Assembly: GCA_025964695.1 (NCBI GenBank)
Contig: JAOPYK010000098.1
Span: 1 to 64,000 of the forward strand
Reading direction: 5' to 3'
Source: Streptosporangiaceae bacterium
Lineage (GTDB): Bacteria; Actinomycetota; Actinomycetes; Streptosporangiales; Streptosporangiaceae
Length of the DNA stretch: 64,000 nucleotides
Shown here in pieces: positions 20,346 through 31,515 of this stretch. Below the pieces are notes generated by a model. The model did not search any database. It saw nothing but the letters and a program-made list of their open reading frames with translations, and was not told the origin of the DNA. Made by a program: the position numbers and the translations under genes. Every line of letters begins with the position of its first letter. Position 1 is the stretch's first letter.

Positions 20346-22148
20346 GTGAGCACCTTCGCCGCATCGAGCATGCCCCCAGCCTTCCCGGAGAGGGCCGCCT
20401 GGGGGACCGCCCCGTCCCTGCGCGCCTGGCAGCAGCAGGCTCTAGAGATCTATTTCCGGGAGCCTGGCAGCGGCCGCTCCCCGGACGCGAGCGACGGTCC
20501 CGGCCAGGGCAACGGGCCGCGTGACTTCCTCACCGTCGCCACGCCCGGCGCGGGCAAGACGACCTTCGCGTTGCGGCTCGCCCGGGAACTGCTGGAGCGG
20601 CGGATCGTCGCGGGGATCACCGTCGTCTGCCCCACCGAGCACCTCAAGCGGCAGTGGGCCGAGGCGGCCGCCCGGGTCGGCATCAAGATCGACCCTGAGT
20701 TCCAGAACGCGCAAGGGCGCACCGCCCGCGACTTCCACGGCGTCGCGGTCACCTACGCCACGGTCGCCGCCCGGCCGATGCTGCACCGCAACCGCACCGA
20801 GGCCCGCAAGACCCTGGTGATCCTTGACGAGGTGCACCACGCCGGTGACGGGTTGTCCTGGGGTGACGCGATCCGCGAGGCCTTCGAGCCGGCGGTCCGC
20901 AGGCTGGGGCTGAGCGGCACACCGTTCCGCACCGACATCAACCCCATCCCGTTCGTGGAGTACGAGGAAGGACCCGACGGGATCAGGCGCAGCAGCGCCG
21001 ACTACACCTACGGCTACGGCCCGGCGCTGGCGGACGGGGTCGTCCGTCCCGTCATCTTCCTCGCGTACGCGGGGGAGATGCGGTGGCGCACCCGTGCCGG
21101 GGACGAGATCACCGCCACGCTGGGGGAGCCGCTGACCCAGGACCAGACCGCGCAGGCCTGGCGGGCGGCGCTCGACCCCAAGGGAGACTGGATCCGCCAG
21201 GTGATAGCCGCGGCGGACAAGCGGCTGACCGAGGTGCGCCGGGGGGTGCCCGACGCCGGCGGCATGGTGATCGCGACCGACCATGAGACGGCACGGGCGT
21301 ACGCCAAGATGATCCGCGGCGTGAGCGGGCAGGGCGCCACCGTCGTGCTGTCGGATGACCCGAACGCCAGCAAGAAGATCAAGCAGTTCAGCGTGTCCGA
21401 GGACCGGTGGCTGGTGGCCGTCCGCATGGTCTCGGAAGGGGTCGACATCCCGCGGCTGTCCGTGGGCGTCTACGCCACCAGCACCTCCACGCCGCTGTTC
21501 TTCGCCCAGGCGATCGGCCGGTTCGTCCGGTCCCGGCGGCGCGGGGAGACCGCCTCGGTGTTCCTGCCCTCGGTGCCGACCCTCATGGGGCACGCGTCCG
21601 AGATGGAGACCGAGCGCGACCACGTGCTGGACCGGCCGAGGCGCGAGGACGGCCTCGACGACGACCTGCTCGCCGAGGCCAACCGGCAGCACGACAACCC
21701 CGACGTGGGCGAGGAACTCGAGTTCGAGACCGTCGAGGCCTCCGCCACGTTCGACCGGGTGCTCTACGACGGGGGCGAGTTCGGGACGCACGCCGAGTCC
21801 GGCTCAGCCGAGGAGCAGGAGTTTCTCGGCATTCCCGGCCTGCTCGAGCCGGAGCAGGTGACGCAGCTGCTGCGCCAGCGGCAGGCCGGGCAGCTGGCCG
21901 CTCAGCGCAAGCTGCGCGGCCGGGGCGCACCGGAGCCGGAACGCACCGCCGCAGAGGACCTGCAGGCGCTGCGCAAGGAGCTCAACGGCTTGGTCGGGGC
22001 CTGGAACCACCGCACCGGCCAGCCGCACGGGGTCATCCACAATGAGCTGCGCCGCACTTGCGGTGGTCCGCCGGCCGCCCAGGCCTCGGGCGACGACCTC
22101 CGCAAGCGCATCGCCAAGATCCGGGACTGGGCGGCGAAAAGGAGTTAG
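20346..22148 (+). CDS. DEAD/DEAH box (SF2) helicase
   Basis: TVATPGAGKTTFALRLARELL Walker A; LVILDEVHHAGDG; SEGVDIPRLSVGVYATST; QAIGRFVRSRR. Confidence 0.95.
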   Translation: MSTFAASSMPPAFPERAAWGTAPSLRAWQQQALEIYFREPGSGRSPDASDGPGQGNGPRDFLTVATPGAGKTTFALRLARELLERRIVAGITVVCPTEHLKRQWAEAAARVGIKIDPEFQNAQGRTARDFHGVAVTYATVAARPMLHRNRTEARKTLVILDEVHHAGDGLSWGDAIREAFEPAVRRLGLSGTPFRTDINPIPFVEYEEGPDGIRRSSADYTYGYGPALADGVVRPVIFLAYAGEMRWRTRAGDEITATLGEPLTQDQTAQAWRAALDPKGDWIRQVIAAADKRLTEVRRGVPDAGGMVIATDHETARAYAKMIRGVSGQGATVVLSDDPNASKKIKQFSVSEDRWLVAVRMVSEGVDIPRLSVGVYATSTSTPLFFAQAIGRFVRSRRRGETASVFLPSVPTLMGHASEMETERDHVLDRPRREDGLDDDLLAEANRQHDNPDVGEELEFETVEASATFDRVLYDGGEFGTHAESGSAEEQEFLGIPGLLEPEQVTQLLRQRQAGQLAAQRKLRGRGAPEPERTAAEDLQALRKELNGLVGAWNHRTGQPHGVIHNELRRTCGGPPAAQASGDDLRKRIAKIRDWAAKRS

Positions 22149-22315
22149 GCGCCCTTTTCCGGCTCCACCTTGTCCCACACAACGATCAGCAAGGTCGCGA
22201 CGGGGCCGATCAACACGGAGATGAACCACCATCTCAGGCCGCTGCGGTTCTTGGACTGCGCCAGGCCCGCGTTGATGAGGCTCAGCGCGCCCCAGCCCAC
22301 GCCGTAATCATGCAT
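22145..22315 (-). CDS. small membrane protein
   Basis: MHDYGVGWGALSLINAGLAQSKNRSGLRWWFISVLIGPVATLLIVVWDKVEPEKGA: one hydrophobic helix; 3' end abuts helicase stop. Confidence 0.6.
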   Translation of the reverse strand: MHDYGVGWGALSLINAGLAQSKNRSGLRWWFISVLIGPVATLLIVVWDKVEPEKGA

Positions 22316-22397
22316 GTGATCCCCTTTTCCGAGTCGCCGCATGATGGTACGGCCGTCGTCAGGCCAGGGTGAAGCGGGATGAACGTGACCGGTCCGG

Positions 22398-22940
22398 TCA
22401 GTCTCCGTTCAGGCCGAGCTCTTCGATGATCTTCTGTACGGTTCGCGCCGGAGGGCCCTCGGACGCGGAGACGCACAGGGCGTGCTCGTCCGGCTCGGGT
22501 GGCTCGAGATCATCGAGCTGGCTCTCCAGCAGCTTGGCCGGGAAGAAGTGCCCATGCCGGGCGGCCATCCGCCGGATGAGCACCTCGCGGTCGACGTCGA
22601 GATAAACGAGTGCCACCTTGGGGCGGCGGAGCACGTCCCGGTATTTCCTCTTGAGCGCCGAGCAGGTCACCACGGCCGGCGTGCCGGTGGCGAGGTGCTC
22701 GTCGATCCAGTCGGCGATCCGTTGCAGCCAGGGCCAGCGGTCCTCGTCGGTGAGGGGCTGCCCCGATCGCATCTTCTCCAGGTTGGACTCCGGGTGGAAG
22801 TCGTCGGCCTCGGCGTACTCCCAGCCCAGGCGGCCGGCCAGCATTCCTCCGATGGTGGTCTTGCCGCTGCCGGAGACGCCCATCACCAAGATGATGGTCG
22901 GCTTCGTGGTCCGCTCTGCATCTGTCACGGCGAAGTGCAT
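22398..22940 (-). CDS. gntK: gluconokinase
   Basis: VMGVSGSGKTTIGGMLAGRLGWEYAEADDFHPESNLEKMRSGQPLTDEDRWPWL; CSALKRKYRD. Confidence 0.95.
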   Translation of the reverse strand: MHFAVTDAERTTKPTIILVMGVSGSGKTTIGGMLAGRLGWEYAEADDFHPESNLEKMRSGQPLTDEDRWPWLQRIADWIDEHLATGTPAVVTCSALKRKYRDVLRRPKVALVYLDVDREVLIRRMAARHGHFFPAKLLESQLDDLEPPEPDEHALCVSASEGPPARTVQKIIEELGLNGD

Positions 22941-22964
22941 ACCCGGTTTGAGGTGTTGATCACT

Positions 22965-23543
22965 CTATGACCGGACCACTGGTTCACCGGAGAGCTCGAC
23001 ACCCTCGGCGCGGAGCTCGGTCAGGGCCCGGCCGGTGGTCTCCTCGGCCACCCCGGCCGTGAGGTCCAGCAGCACCTTGGCCCGGAAGCCGGCTCTGGCC
23101 GCGTCGGTCGCGGTGGCGCGCACGCAGTGGTCGGTGGCGATGCCCACCACGTCCACGGTGTCCACGTCGCGCTCGCGCAGCCAGTCGCCCAGTGGCACCT
23201 CGTCGGCCGACGATCCTTCGAAGCCGCTGTAGGCGGCCGCATCACGGCCCTTGCTGAACACGGTCTCGATGGGGGCCAGCGCCAGGTTCGGGTGGAAGTC
23301 CGCACCCGGCGTGCCGATCACGCAGTGCGGCGGCCAGGTGTGCTCGAAGTCCGGCTCGGCGGAGAAATGGTCACCGGGGTCGAAGTGGAAGTCGCGGGTG
23401 GCCACGATGTGCGCGTAGTCGTCGCGGTGCTTGGCGACGTAGTCCGAGATCGCCGTGGCGACCCCCGCGCCGCCGCCCACGGGCAGCGACCCTCCCTCGC
23501 AGAAATCGTTCTGTACGTCCACGATGATCAGTGCGCGGTTCAT
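22965..23543 (-). CDS. pncA: nicotinamidase / isochorismatase family
   Basis: LIIVDVQNDFCEGGSLPV; DHFS..WPPHCVIGTPGADFH; GIATDHCVRATATDA. Confidence 0.92.
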   Translation of the reverse strand: MNRALIIVDVQNDFCEGGSLPVGGGAGVATAISDYVAKHRDDYAHIVATRDFHFDPGDHFSAEPDFEHTWPPHCVIGTPGADFHPNLALAPIETVFSKGRDAAAYSGFEGSSADEVPLGDWLRERDVDTVDVVGIATDHCVRATATDAARAGFRAKVLLDLTAGVAEETTGRALTELRAEGVELSGEPVVRS

Positions 23544-23665
23544 CAGGTGCTCCCTGAGGCGTGGGGCAGCGGCCCTCGCCTGTTCTCGCGGAATTCGTCC
23601 TGCACGGACGCTACCTCACGGCTCCGCGACTGTTGAGCCGGTCACGCCGACCGGCCCGCGGACCG

Positions 23666-24136
23666 TCACCGGCCGGGTGTCCCGGGGTGCGGCGAGCGCG
23701 AGAGCCCCGGCAGCGCCAGCGAACGCAACTGAGGGATCAGAAGGCCGGGGTGGGCGGCCTGGCGGAAATAGTCGCGATCCGCCGCCTCGACCTCCTCGAT
23801 GGCCCGCAGCGCGACCGTACGCCCGGCCTGGGTGACGTGCAACCGCTTCACCCTGGAGTCCGCCGGATCGGCCGTGCGGTCGATCAGCCCCTTGCCTTCG
23901 AGGGTCCGCACGACCTGGGAGGTCATCATCGCGTCTGTCCCCGCGTGATCGGCGAGTTCCCGCTGGCTGGGCGGCTCCCCGTTCTTGCCCAGCCACCAGG
24001 CGCTCGCCAGCAGCACGAACTGGACGTGGGTCAGCCCGAGCGGCTTCAGCGCGGCGGTGATGCTCCGCTGCCAGCGGAGGGTGGCGTGCCAGAGCAGGAA
24101 CCCCGGGCTTGATTCCCACGATGAGGATGCGGGCAT
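23666..24136 (-). CDS. MarR family transcriptional regulator
   Basis: SQRELADHAGTDAMMTSQVVRTLEGKGLIDRTADPADSRVKRLHVTQAGR winged-helix signature. Confidence 0.92.
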   Translation of the reverse strand: MPASSSWESSPGFLLWHATLRWQRSITAALKPLGLTHVQFVLLASAWWLGKNGEPPSQRELADHAGTDAMMTSQVVRTLEGKGLIDRTADPADSRVKRLHVTQAGRTVALRAIEEVEAADRDYFRQAAHPGLLIPQLRSLALPGLSRSPHPGTPGR

Positions 24137-24145
24137 GCACCAACT

Positions 24146-24159
24146 ATATGCGCGCATAT
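24146..24159. promoter_or_regulatory. perfect 14-bp palindrome ATATGCGCGCATAT, candidate MarR operator
   Basis: AT-rich-ended dyad immediately upstream of the MarR start. Confidence 0.6.
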
Positions 24160-24242
24160 CAATCAGGTCCTCCAGTGGCTCGCGCGTGGTGCCGGCGAGT
24201 CACCTGGAGGGAGCGTGGAGGAGGGAGCGGGAGAGAACGGGG

Positions 24243-25574
24243 TCAGATCCGGAATTCGGTGGGGATGGCGGCGTAACCGCGGGAGAGCTGCAGGGAGTGC
24301 GGCGGGAGTTCCGCGACGGCCCGGGAGTGCCGCTCCCGGGCGGCCTTCAGCGGTTCCCGGTGCACCACCTCGCCGCCGCGGACCAGGGGGACCAGCAGTG
24401 AGCGGTCGTTCGGTCCGAGTTCGGGACGACCGGTGGAGACGATCTCCGCCTGGGCGGTGCCCGTGCCGTCGCGGTGCCGGATCGCCCACTTGCGCCCACC
24501 GATGCTGGGCTTGCCCACCGAGAGCTTGGCCACCGGCCGAAGCGGCGCGTCCGGAGTCTCGGAGTCGGCGCGGGCGACCATCTTGTAGACCAGAGCGGCG
24601 GTCGGCGCGCCGGAGCCGGTGACCAGCGAGGTGCCGACGCCGTACCCGTCCACGGGGGCCGCGGCCAGTGCCGCGATCGCGTACTCGTCGAGATCACCGG
24701 TGACGACGATCTTGGTCTCGTGGGCGCCCAGCGAGTCGAGGAGAGCACGCACCTCCCGGGCCACGACCCCCAGGTCACCGCTGTCCAGCCGTACGGCTCC
24801 CAAGGTGGGCCCGGCCAGCTCCACCGCCGTGCGGACCGCCCGCTCAACGTCATAGGTGTCGACCAGCAGCGTGGTCTCGCGGCCCGAGGAGGCCAGCTGG
24901 GCCGCGAAGGCGTGTCGCTCGCTGTCGTGCAGCAGCGTGAACGCGTGGGCGCTGGTGCCCGCCGTGGGCACGCCGTAGAGGCGGCCGGCCGCCAGGTTCG
25001 AGGTGGTGGCGAACCCCGCCAGGTAGGCCGCGCGGGCCGCGGCCACCGCGGCCATCTCATGGGTGCGCCGGGATCCCATCTCGATCAATGGGCGGTCACC
25101 GGCCGCGTGCGCCATCCGGGAGGCCGCCGCGGCGATCGCGCAGTCATGGTTGAGCACCGACAGGGCCAGCGTCTCCAGGATCACCGCCTCGGCGAACGTT
25201 CCCTCCACGACGAGGATCGGGGAGCCGGGGAAGTAGCAGTCGCCCTCGGCATAGCCCCAGATATCGCCGGAGAACCGGTAGTCCGAGAGCCAGGCGGCCG
25301 TGTCGTCGTCGACGACCCCGCTGGAGGTCAGGAACTCCAGCGTCGGCCCGTCGAAGACGAACGACTCCAGCGCGTCGAGCAGCCGTCCGGTGCCGGCGAC
25401 CACGCCGTACCGGCGTCCCGCGGGCAGGTGCCGGGCGAACACTTCGAAGACCGACCTGCGCGACGCGGTGCCGCTCTTGACGGCCCCTTGCAGCATGGTC
25501 AGCTCATAATGATCTGTGAGCAGCGAGCTTGGGACATTCACGAGTGGAACACTAGGGCTCACTGTGTGCACCAT
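24243..25574 (-). CDS. pncB: nicotinate phosphoribosyltransferase
   Basis: [64 protein letters not shown]. Confidence 0.96.
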   Translation of the reverse strand: MVHTVSPSVPLVNVPSSLLTDHYELTMLQGAVKSGTASRRSVFEVFARHLPAGRRYGVVAGTGRLLDALESFVFDGPTLEFLTSSGVVDDDTAAWLSDYRFSGDIWGYAEGDCYFPGSPILVVEGTFAEAVILETLALSVLNHDCAIAAAASRMAHAAGDRPLIEMGSRRTHEMAAVAAARAAYLAGFATTSNLAAGRLYGVPTAGTSAHAFTLLHDSERHAFAAQLASSGRETTLLVDTYDVERAVRTAVELAGPTLGAVRLDSGDLGVVAREVRALLDSLGAHETKIVVTGDLDEYAIAALAAAPVDGYGVGTSLVTGSGAPTAALVYKMVARADSETPDAPLRPVAKLSVGKPSIGGRKWAIRHRDGTGTAQAEIVSTGRPELGPNDRSLLVPLVRGGEVVHREPLKAARERHSRAVAELPPHSLQLSRGYAAIPTEFRI

Positions 25575-25610
25575 GGATGGGCAGGTCCATGCGGAGGAAG
25601 GGGGCTCAAG

Positions 25611-25904
25611 TTGACCGCGCCATCACCGGTCGAGATCGAGCGGCCCACGACGGACGAGGAGATGAGCCCCGACCGGCCGTGGCTGGCGATCGTGTGGAAC
25701 GACCCGATCAACCTGATGTCGTACGTGACGTACGTCTTCCAGACGGTTTTCGGCTACGCCAAGGACAAGGCCGAGAAGCTCATGCTCGACGTCCACCACA
25801 AGGGCCGTGCCGTCGTGTCGAACGGCACCCGCGAGGAGATGGAACGCGACGTGGAGATTTTGCACTCCTATGGCCTCTGGGCCACGGTCAAGCGGGACGA
25901 CTGA
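25611..25904 (+). CDS. clpS: ATP-dependent Clp protease adaptor ClpS
   Basis: [49 protein letters not shown] start inferred. Confidence 0.93.
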   Translation: MTAPSPVEIERPTTDEEMSPDRPWLAIVWNDPINLMSYVTYVFQTVFGYAKDKAEKLMLDVHHKGRAVVSNGTREEMERDVEILHSYGLWATVKRDD

Positions 25905-25905
25905 A

Positions 25906-26448
25906 GTGTCCAGGGGGTTCCGACAGGACAGCGACAAGCGGATCACCCTCGAACTGGTGGAGGAGGAGGCCGCGATCCTGCGCGGCCTGACCGAGCAGCT
26001 GCTCGAACTGATGAGCCGGCTGCCCGACGGTGACCCGGGCCTGGCCGAGCTCGGCATCTCGGAGAACACCGAGGTTCCCGATGATCCGGTGCTGGCGCGG
26101 CTGTTCCCCGACGGCTACCAGGAGGAAGATCCCGCGGCGGCCGTGGAGTTCCGCCGTTACACCGAGGCCTCGCTGCGCGATGGCAAGCGGGCCGCCGCCG
26201 AGACCATGCTCAAGAGCCTGAGCGGGGACTTCGGCTCCAACGGCAAGATCATCTTGGATGAGGTGGAGGCCCAGGCCTGGCTGCGGGCGCTCAACGACCT
26301 GCGGCTCGCGCTCGGCACTCGGCTGGAGATCACCGAGGACTCCTACGAGCGGCTCGCCGGGCTCGACTGGGACGATCCGCGCTACGCGATGTTCGCGATC
26401 TACGACTGGCTGACGCTGCTTCAGGACACCCTCGTCAGCAGCCTGTGA
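25906..26448 (+). CDS. DUF2017 domain-containing protein
   Basis: Position after clpS; LELVEEEAAILRGLTEQLLEL ... AWLRALNDLRLALGTRLEITED; GTG start. Confidence 0.85.
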   Translation: MSRGFRQDSDKRITLELVEEEAAILRGLTEQLLELMSRLPDGDPGLAELGISENTEVPDDPVLARLFPDGYQEEDPAAAVEFRRYTEASLRDGKRAAAETMLKSLSGDFGSNGKIILDEVEAQAWLRALNDLRLALGTRLEITEDSYERLAGLDWDDPRYAMFAIYDWLTLLQDTLVSSL

Positions 26449-26469
26449 GGCTTCACTAAGCTTTGGGGC

Positions 26470-26886
26470 ATGCTGACCATCGAGCGGGCCATCGTTGACA
26501 AGATCATTGCGCATGCGCGCGCGGATCATCCCGATGAGGCGTGCGGCGTGGTCGCGGGGGCGCACGGCTCGGACCGGCCGGAGCGGTGCATCCCGATGGA
26601 GAACGCCGAGCGCTCGCCGACGTTCTACCGTTTCGACTCCATGGAGCAGTTCCGGGTCTGGCGGGAGATGGACGATCAGGACGAGGAACCCGTCGTGATC
26701 TACCACTCGCACACCGCCACGGAGGCCTACCCGTCGCGCACCGACATCAGCTACGCCTCGGAGCCCAACGCGCATTACGTGCTGGTGTCCACCCGGGAGC
26801 CCGAGGACGCCGAGTTCCGCTCGTACCGCATCGTCGACGGTGCGGTGACCGAGGAAGAGGTCCGCGTCGTGGCGGCGTACGCCTGA
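26470..26886 (+). CDS. mec: M67 (JAMM/MPN) metallopeptidase, Mec-like (CysO-cysteine peptidase)
   Basis: HPDEACGVVAG...VIYHSHTATEAYPSRTDISYA (HxH...SxxD JAMM motif); next to cysO-cysM. Confidence 0.92.
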   Translation: MLTIERAIVDKIIAHARADHPDEACGVVAGAHGSDRPERCIPMENAERSPTFYRFDSMEQFRVWREMDDQDEEPVVIYHSHTATEAYPSRTDISYASEPNAHYVLVSTREPEDAEFRSYRIVDGAVTEEEVRVVAAYA

Positions 26887-26891
26887 CTCGG

Positions 26892-26904
26892 TAAACTGGT
26901 CGCA
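26892..26904 (+). promoter_or_regulatory. -10-like TAAACT 6 nt before the ATG of a small ORF (predicted leaderless start)
   Basis: TAAACTggtcgcATG. Confidence 0.6.
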
Positions 26905-27008
26905 TGCGGACGATCCAGCGGAGGGCGAGACACGACTTCCCCGTGTCGCCTGTGCAGAACTTTCTGTTCGGGCACTCGCGCGTCGAAGTCGTCTACGACT
27001 GTCTCTGA
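26904..27008 (+). CDS. 34-aa small ORF / candidate cysteine-responsive leader peptide
   Basis: MRTIQRRARHDFPVSPVQNFLFGHSRVEVVYDCL*, between mec and cysO; penultimate codon is TGT (Cys). Confidence 0.6.
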   Translation: MRTIQRRARHDFPVSPVQNFLFGHSRVEVVYDCL

Positions 27009-27116
27009 CGCGTTCTGCCGAGTTCCTGGTCAACCCCTCCATTTCTGGAATTCCCCGGGCGCGTCACCGTGTTGACCCCGGTGGGCGGTCCGAACAACGT
27101 GAAAGTGAGCATTCCC

Positions 27117-28339
<1,223 letters not shown>

Positions 28340-28497
28340 CACGTGCCGTTCACCGCACCTCCGGCACGATTCAGCACCGCTGTCGGCCTCCCGCGGCAGC
28401 GCTGCAGTGGGCGCAGGACATCAACATGCGGCTGCTCGAGGAGTCGGCCTTCGAGGACGACGGCGTCGACCCCGACTGACGTCCCGCGCCCCCGACG

Positions 28498-29574
28498 TCA
28501 CTTGGCGCTGAGCCACTCCTCGGGGCGGGCGATGAGGCGGGCGCGGGCGTAGGCCACGTCCAGGCCGAGGATCATGGCCCCCCGGTAGGCGTCGCCCTCC
28601 AGGGACACCATCAGCGCCACGTCCACCGTCTCCGGAGTGGTCAGCGCCAGGGGCAGCAGCAGCTGTACACGCTCGGCCGCCGGGTCCCAGCAGGGCACGG
28701 CGACGCGGTAGCTGCGCCGCACCCGGGCCTCGGCCCGCCGGACCGCGCCCTCCAGAACCAGGCTGGCCTGGTAGGGGTTGCTGCGCAGCGGGTCGGGCAG
28801 ACTGCCGAGGTTCTCCTGCGACTCCAGCAGATGCTTCGGGTTCACCGTCAGCTCACGACGCCAGTCGTAGACGAAGTCCGCGGGTGACTCGGTGTAGGTG
28901 GCGAAGCCGGGCAGGTCGGGGAAGTGGTCGGGGAGCCGGCGCTCGCTCTCCGGATACCAGCCGGCCAGCTGCCAGGGCGCGCCGTCCGGGTTGCGGCTGG
29001 GCACGAACAGTCCGTAGATGGTCTCCTGCTGGGAGGTGGCCAACCCGGTGTTGAACAGGCTGTAGGCGCCGTCCGGTGAGGTGATGACCTGGCGTTGCTG
29101 GTGCAGTCGTTCGAAGGTCCACTCGATGTACTCCCGAAGCACCCACAGCTCGTCGTGCTGCGCGGAGCCCGGCAGGCCACGGTGCGCCGAGACCGGCCCG
29201 GACCAAGACTCGGACTCGGCGAACCGAGCCAACTGGTCGAAGCAGTCGTCTTCACCGGCCGGGGGACGCCGGTCGGGGTCGGAGCGCAACGGGCCCAGGT
29301 CGGCATGCTTGTAGAGAACGCGCTGGAACAGGCGTGACGCCGGCTGGGGGGCCGCGGGCGGAGCCGCGACCGGCACCACAGAGCGAGCCACCGGGGAGCC
29401 CCCCACCGGCGGCACGCCCGGCAGCGGCACGCCCGGCGGCGGAACCGAGCCGGGTGCGGTCGGCGAGCCGGGAGGCGGGCTGCCGGGCTGGAAGGCATCG
29501 TTCTCGCCGAGGAAGTTCTGGTGGAGTCGGCTGAGGTCGGTGTAGCCGGCGTGCTTCGATTCGTGCAGCGTCAC
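28498..29574 (-). CDS. hypothetical protein, DUF3825-like domain, Pro-rich linker
   Basis: RQVITSPDGAYSLFNTGLATSQQETIYGLFVPSRN; GTG at 29574 preceded by GGAGAAG. Confidence 0.6.
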   Translation of the reverse strand: MTLHESKHAGYTDLSRLHQNFLGENDAFQPGSPPPGSPTAPGSVPPPGVPLPGVPPVGGSPVARSVVPVAAPPAAPQPASRLFQRVLYKHADLGPLRSDPDRRPPAGEDDCFDQLARFAESESWSGPVSAHRGLPGSAQHDELWVLREYIEWTFERLHQQRQVITSPDGAYSLFNTGLATSQQETIYGLFVPSRNPDGAPWQLAGWYPESERRLPDHFPDLPGFATYTESPADFVYDWRRELTVNPKHLLESQENLGSLPDPLRSNPYQASLVLEGAVRRAEARVRRSYRVAVPCWDPAAERVQLLLPLALTTPETVDVALMVSLEGDAYRGAMILGLDVAYARARLIARPEEWLSAK

Positions 29575-29744
29575 AGGTCTTCTCCGCGTCCGTGGATTCC
29601 CAAGAGTACCGATCTGTCGCATGGGTGTGATCTGTATGCATTCCTACCGCATGTAGATCAGTCGGGAGGGACGATAAAGTTCGAACCGAACGGGATTCGC
29701 TTGGTGAGGCGCGGCTTCCCGCCGGGGCTGGAGAAGAAGGTCAC

Positions 29745-30545
29745 ATGACGAGGTTCGATGACGCCACCGCGGTGAAGCGCGCGGGAGACGGCCGTTACCA
29801 GGTAGAACTCGATGCCGGGTACGCCATCGCTGAGGCCCTCAACGGCGGCTATCTGATGGCCGCCCTGCTGCGCGCGGCCGTGGACGCATCGCCGCACGAC
29901 CACCCTGTCGCGACGAGTGCGAACTTTCTGCGGGTGGCCCGGCCCGGGCCCGCCGAAGTGTGGGTCGAATCACGGAAGACCGGACGCACCGCGGCCACCT
30001 CCCGGGTCTCCCTCATGCAGAACGGCGACCCGATCGTGGATGCCACGGTGACCACGGCCACCCTGGCCGCGGCGGCGGAGCCGGTCTGGTCCGGCCAGCC
30101 GCCGCAGCTGCCCTCGGTGGACGAGTGCCTCACTTTCGATTCCGACAAGGAGGAGCGCGGCTTCGCCGACCGGGTGGACATGCGATTCGGGCCGGCCACG
30201 ATGGGCTGGCTCGACGGCCGGCCCAGCGGGCGGCTGGAACAGGCCGCCTACTTCCGCCTGCACGAGGAGCAGGCACCCGACGCGTTCGTGCTCGCCCTCG
30301 CCGTGGACGCCCTGCCGCCGGTGGTGTTCAACACCGGTTCGTACGGCTGGGCCCCGACGGTCGAGCTGACCTGGCACATGCGCGCCGTGCCGGCACCTGG
30401 CTGGCTGTCGGTGCACGGCAGCGGCCGGCTGGTCAGCGACGGCTGGTTCGACGAAGAGGCCGAGATCTGGGACTCGACCGGCCGGCTGGTCGCGCAGAGC
30501 CGCCAGCTCGCCCGCGTCGGACGCGGCAGGCGCGAGGGCGGCTGA
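29745..30545 (+). CDS. acyl-CoA thioesterase family protein (double hotdog)
   Basis: AIAEALNGGYLMAALLRAAVDASPHDHPVATSANFLRVARPGPAEVWVE... WLSVHGSGRLVSDGWFDEEAEIWDSTGRLVAQSRQLA. Confidence 0.85.
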   Translation: MTRFDDATAVKRAGDGRYQVELDAGYAIAEALNGGYLMAALLRAAVDASPHDHPVATSANFLRVARPGPAEVWVESRKTGRTAATSRVSLMQNGDPIVDATVTTATLAAAAEPVWSGQPPQLPSVDECLTFDSDKEERGFADRVDMRFGPATMGWLDGRPSGRLEQAAYFRLHEEQAPDAFVLALAVDALPPVVFNTGSYGWAPTVELTWHMRAVPAPGWLSVHGSGRLVSDGWFDEEAEIWDSTGRLVAQSRQLARVGRGRREGG

Positions 30546-30671
30546 GTGCGCCTGCCCGCACCGGCCGATGACCGATCCGGACCCCTCAGCAGGCAATGCT
30601 CGTCACGAAGCTGTGTGATGTAGAGCGCAGGACGCACTGTTACGGCAAGATGTCGCCTAGCCTGTTGGACC

Positions 30672-31490
30672 ATGTCCAATGCGCCGATCGGGATATTCGA
30701 CAGCGGAGTCGGTGGGCTCACCGTCGCCCGCGCCGTTCTTGATCAGCTACCCGGCGAGCCGATCCTGTACGTCGCCGACACCGCGCATCAGCCCTACGGG
30801 CCCAAGCCCATCGCCGAGGTCCGTGCCTACGCCCTCGACTGCCTCGACCACCTGGTCAAGGAGGGCGTGAAGATGCTGGTGATCGCCTGCAACAGTGCGA
30901 GCGCGGCGATGTTGCGAGACGCCCGGGAGCGCTACGACGTGCCCGTCGTCGAAGTGATCAATCCGGCCACCAGGCGGGCCGCTCGCGCCACGAGCAACGG
31001 CAAGGTCGGGTTGATCGCGACCCGTGCCACGGTCACCAGCCGCTCCTACGAGGACGCTTTCGCCGCGGCTCCGCACATCGGGCTCACCAGCGTCGCGTGC
31101 CCGCGATTCGTGGAGTTCGTCGAAAGCGGAGTGACGATGAGCGACGAGCTTCTCGACGTCGCCAGGGGCTACCTCCAGCCGATCGTCGAGGCGGGCTGCG
31201 ACACCCTCATCCTCGGCTGCACGCATTACCCATTGCTTACCGGCGTCATCTCGTATGTCGTCGGGAACGGGGTCACACTGGTCTCGAGCGCCGATGAGAC
31301 GGCCAAGGATGTCTACCGAGTGCTGCACGATCAGAACCTCGCCCGTGCCGAGTCGTCACCCCCGCCTCTGCACCGATTCCGTGCGACCGGAGACCCCGCG
31401 GTCTTCGCCGTGTTCGGCCGCCGCTTCCTGGGGCCCGAGATAGGCGCCGTGGAAAGCGCACTGACCTCTTCCGGCCAGGAAAGCCGATAA
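30672..31490 (+). CDS. murI: glutamate racemase
   Basis: [59 protein letters not shown]. Confidence 0.96.
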   Translation: MSNAPIGIFDSGVGGLTVARAVLDQLPGEPILYVADTAHQPYGPKPIAEVRAYALDCLDHLVKEGVKMLVIACNSASAAMLRDARERYDVPVVEVINPATRRAARATSNGKVGLIATRATVTSRSYEDAFAAAPHIGLTSVACPRFVEFVESGVTMSDELLDVARGYLQPIVEAGCDTLILGCTHYPLLTGVISYVVGNGVTLVSSADETAKDVYRVLHDQNLARAESSPPPLHRFRATGDPAVFAVFGRRFLGPEIGAVESALTSSGQESR

Positions 31491-31515
31491 GGTCGGAACG
31501 AACGAGGAGTGGAAT

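Noticed and set aside
20442-21791. 449-aa minus-strand ORF
   Set aside because: Fully antisense to the SF2 helicase; low-complexity R/G/H/A translation; no family motif.
28343-28480. Short coding-like fragment (AAALQWAQDINMRLLEESAFEDDGVDPD*) after cysM
   Set aside because: Too short, no convincing start or RBS; may be a remnant, but not supportable as a gene.
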